Assembly: GCA_026770585.1 (NCBI GenBank)
Contig: MU646416.1
Coordinates: forward strand, 414,989 to 439,118
Origin: Baffinella frigidus
Taxonomy: Eukaryota > Cryptophyceae > Cryptomonadales > Baffinellaceae
DNA length: 24,130 nt
Direction of reading: 5' to 3'
Shown: positions 24,050-24,130 of the stretch, in pieces
Position numbering within the stretch: position 1 is the stretch's first letter
How the letters are laid out: each line of letters starts with the position of its first letter
Notes under the pieces: model-generated
Seen by the model: the letters and a program-made list of their open reading frames with translations, nothing else
Databases searched by the model: none
Told to the model about the DNA's origin: nothing
Program-made: the position numbers and the translations under genes

Positions 24050-24130
24050 CTGTGCACGGCACCAACCGTGTCAGAGTAAGAAGGAAAGAGAGAGCGAGAG
24101 AGAGAGCGAGAGAGAGAGCGAGAGAGAGAG
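24050..24130 (+). repeat. Intron with a GAGAGAGAGC microsatellite at the window edge
   Basis: Regular 10-base units GAGAGAGAGC/GAGAGAGAGA from 24084 to the edge. In the gene's sense strand this is a long pyrimidine tract upstream of the acceptor at 24050. Confidence 0.85.

Overview
This window is nuclear DNA of a microbial eukaryote, most likely a GC-rich unicellular alga or other protist. The evidence is GT-AG introns, a myristoylation-type EF-hand protein, large multidomain coding exons, and long degenerate tracts of the TTTAGGG-type telomere heptamer. A cryptophyte, haptophyte, chromerid or dinoflagellate relative would all fit; the lineage cannot be settled from this sequence.

Right half (about 10.87-24.13 kb, minus strand). 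I read this as one very large gene of which 12 exons can be placed; it continues past the right edge. The exons join with matching reading phase throughout and encode 2,745 residues plus a stop. Order from N to C: coiled coil, acidic/Ser/Gly-rich linker with a SUMO-interaction-like motif, AIG1/TOC-like GTPase, long alpha-helical region with three near-identical coiled-coil repeats of 105-116 residues, SecA-type DEAD motor, SecA-type second helicase lobe spread over four small exons, short coiled coil, and a C-terminal von Willebrand A domain with a MIDAS motif. The 5.9-kb exon at 16451-22416 is only the middle of the gene. The GTPase-SecA-vWA fusion is the main discovery candidate here.

The introns of this gene are unusual. 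Two are filled largely by telomere-like heptamers. Another carries a TIR transposon whose empty paralogous site lies 0.1 kb away in the same intron. Another carries a second TIR element. The first two visible introns and their flanking exons are a tandem duplication.

Left end (95-992, minus): an EF-hand protein with an N-terminal MGCGQS acylation motif. It breaks off at a probable splice donor, just inside a motif that resembles the start of an ADP-ribosyltransferase-like domain.

Middle (about 1.4-10.8 kb): mostly repeats. They include a SINE-like family with (ACCTAAAGG)n tails, foldback/MITE-like elements, a TIR family with GGTACC ends, paired long repeats, and CCCTAAA-type tracts. One tentative two-exon gene for a multi-pass membrane protein (5956-6893, minus) is the only other coding candidate. 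No tRNA, rRNA, CRISPR or prokaryotic signals were seen.
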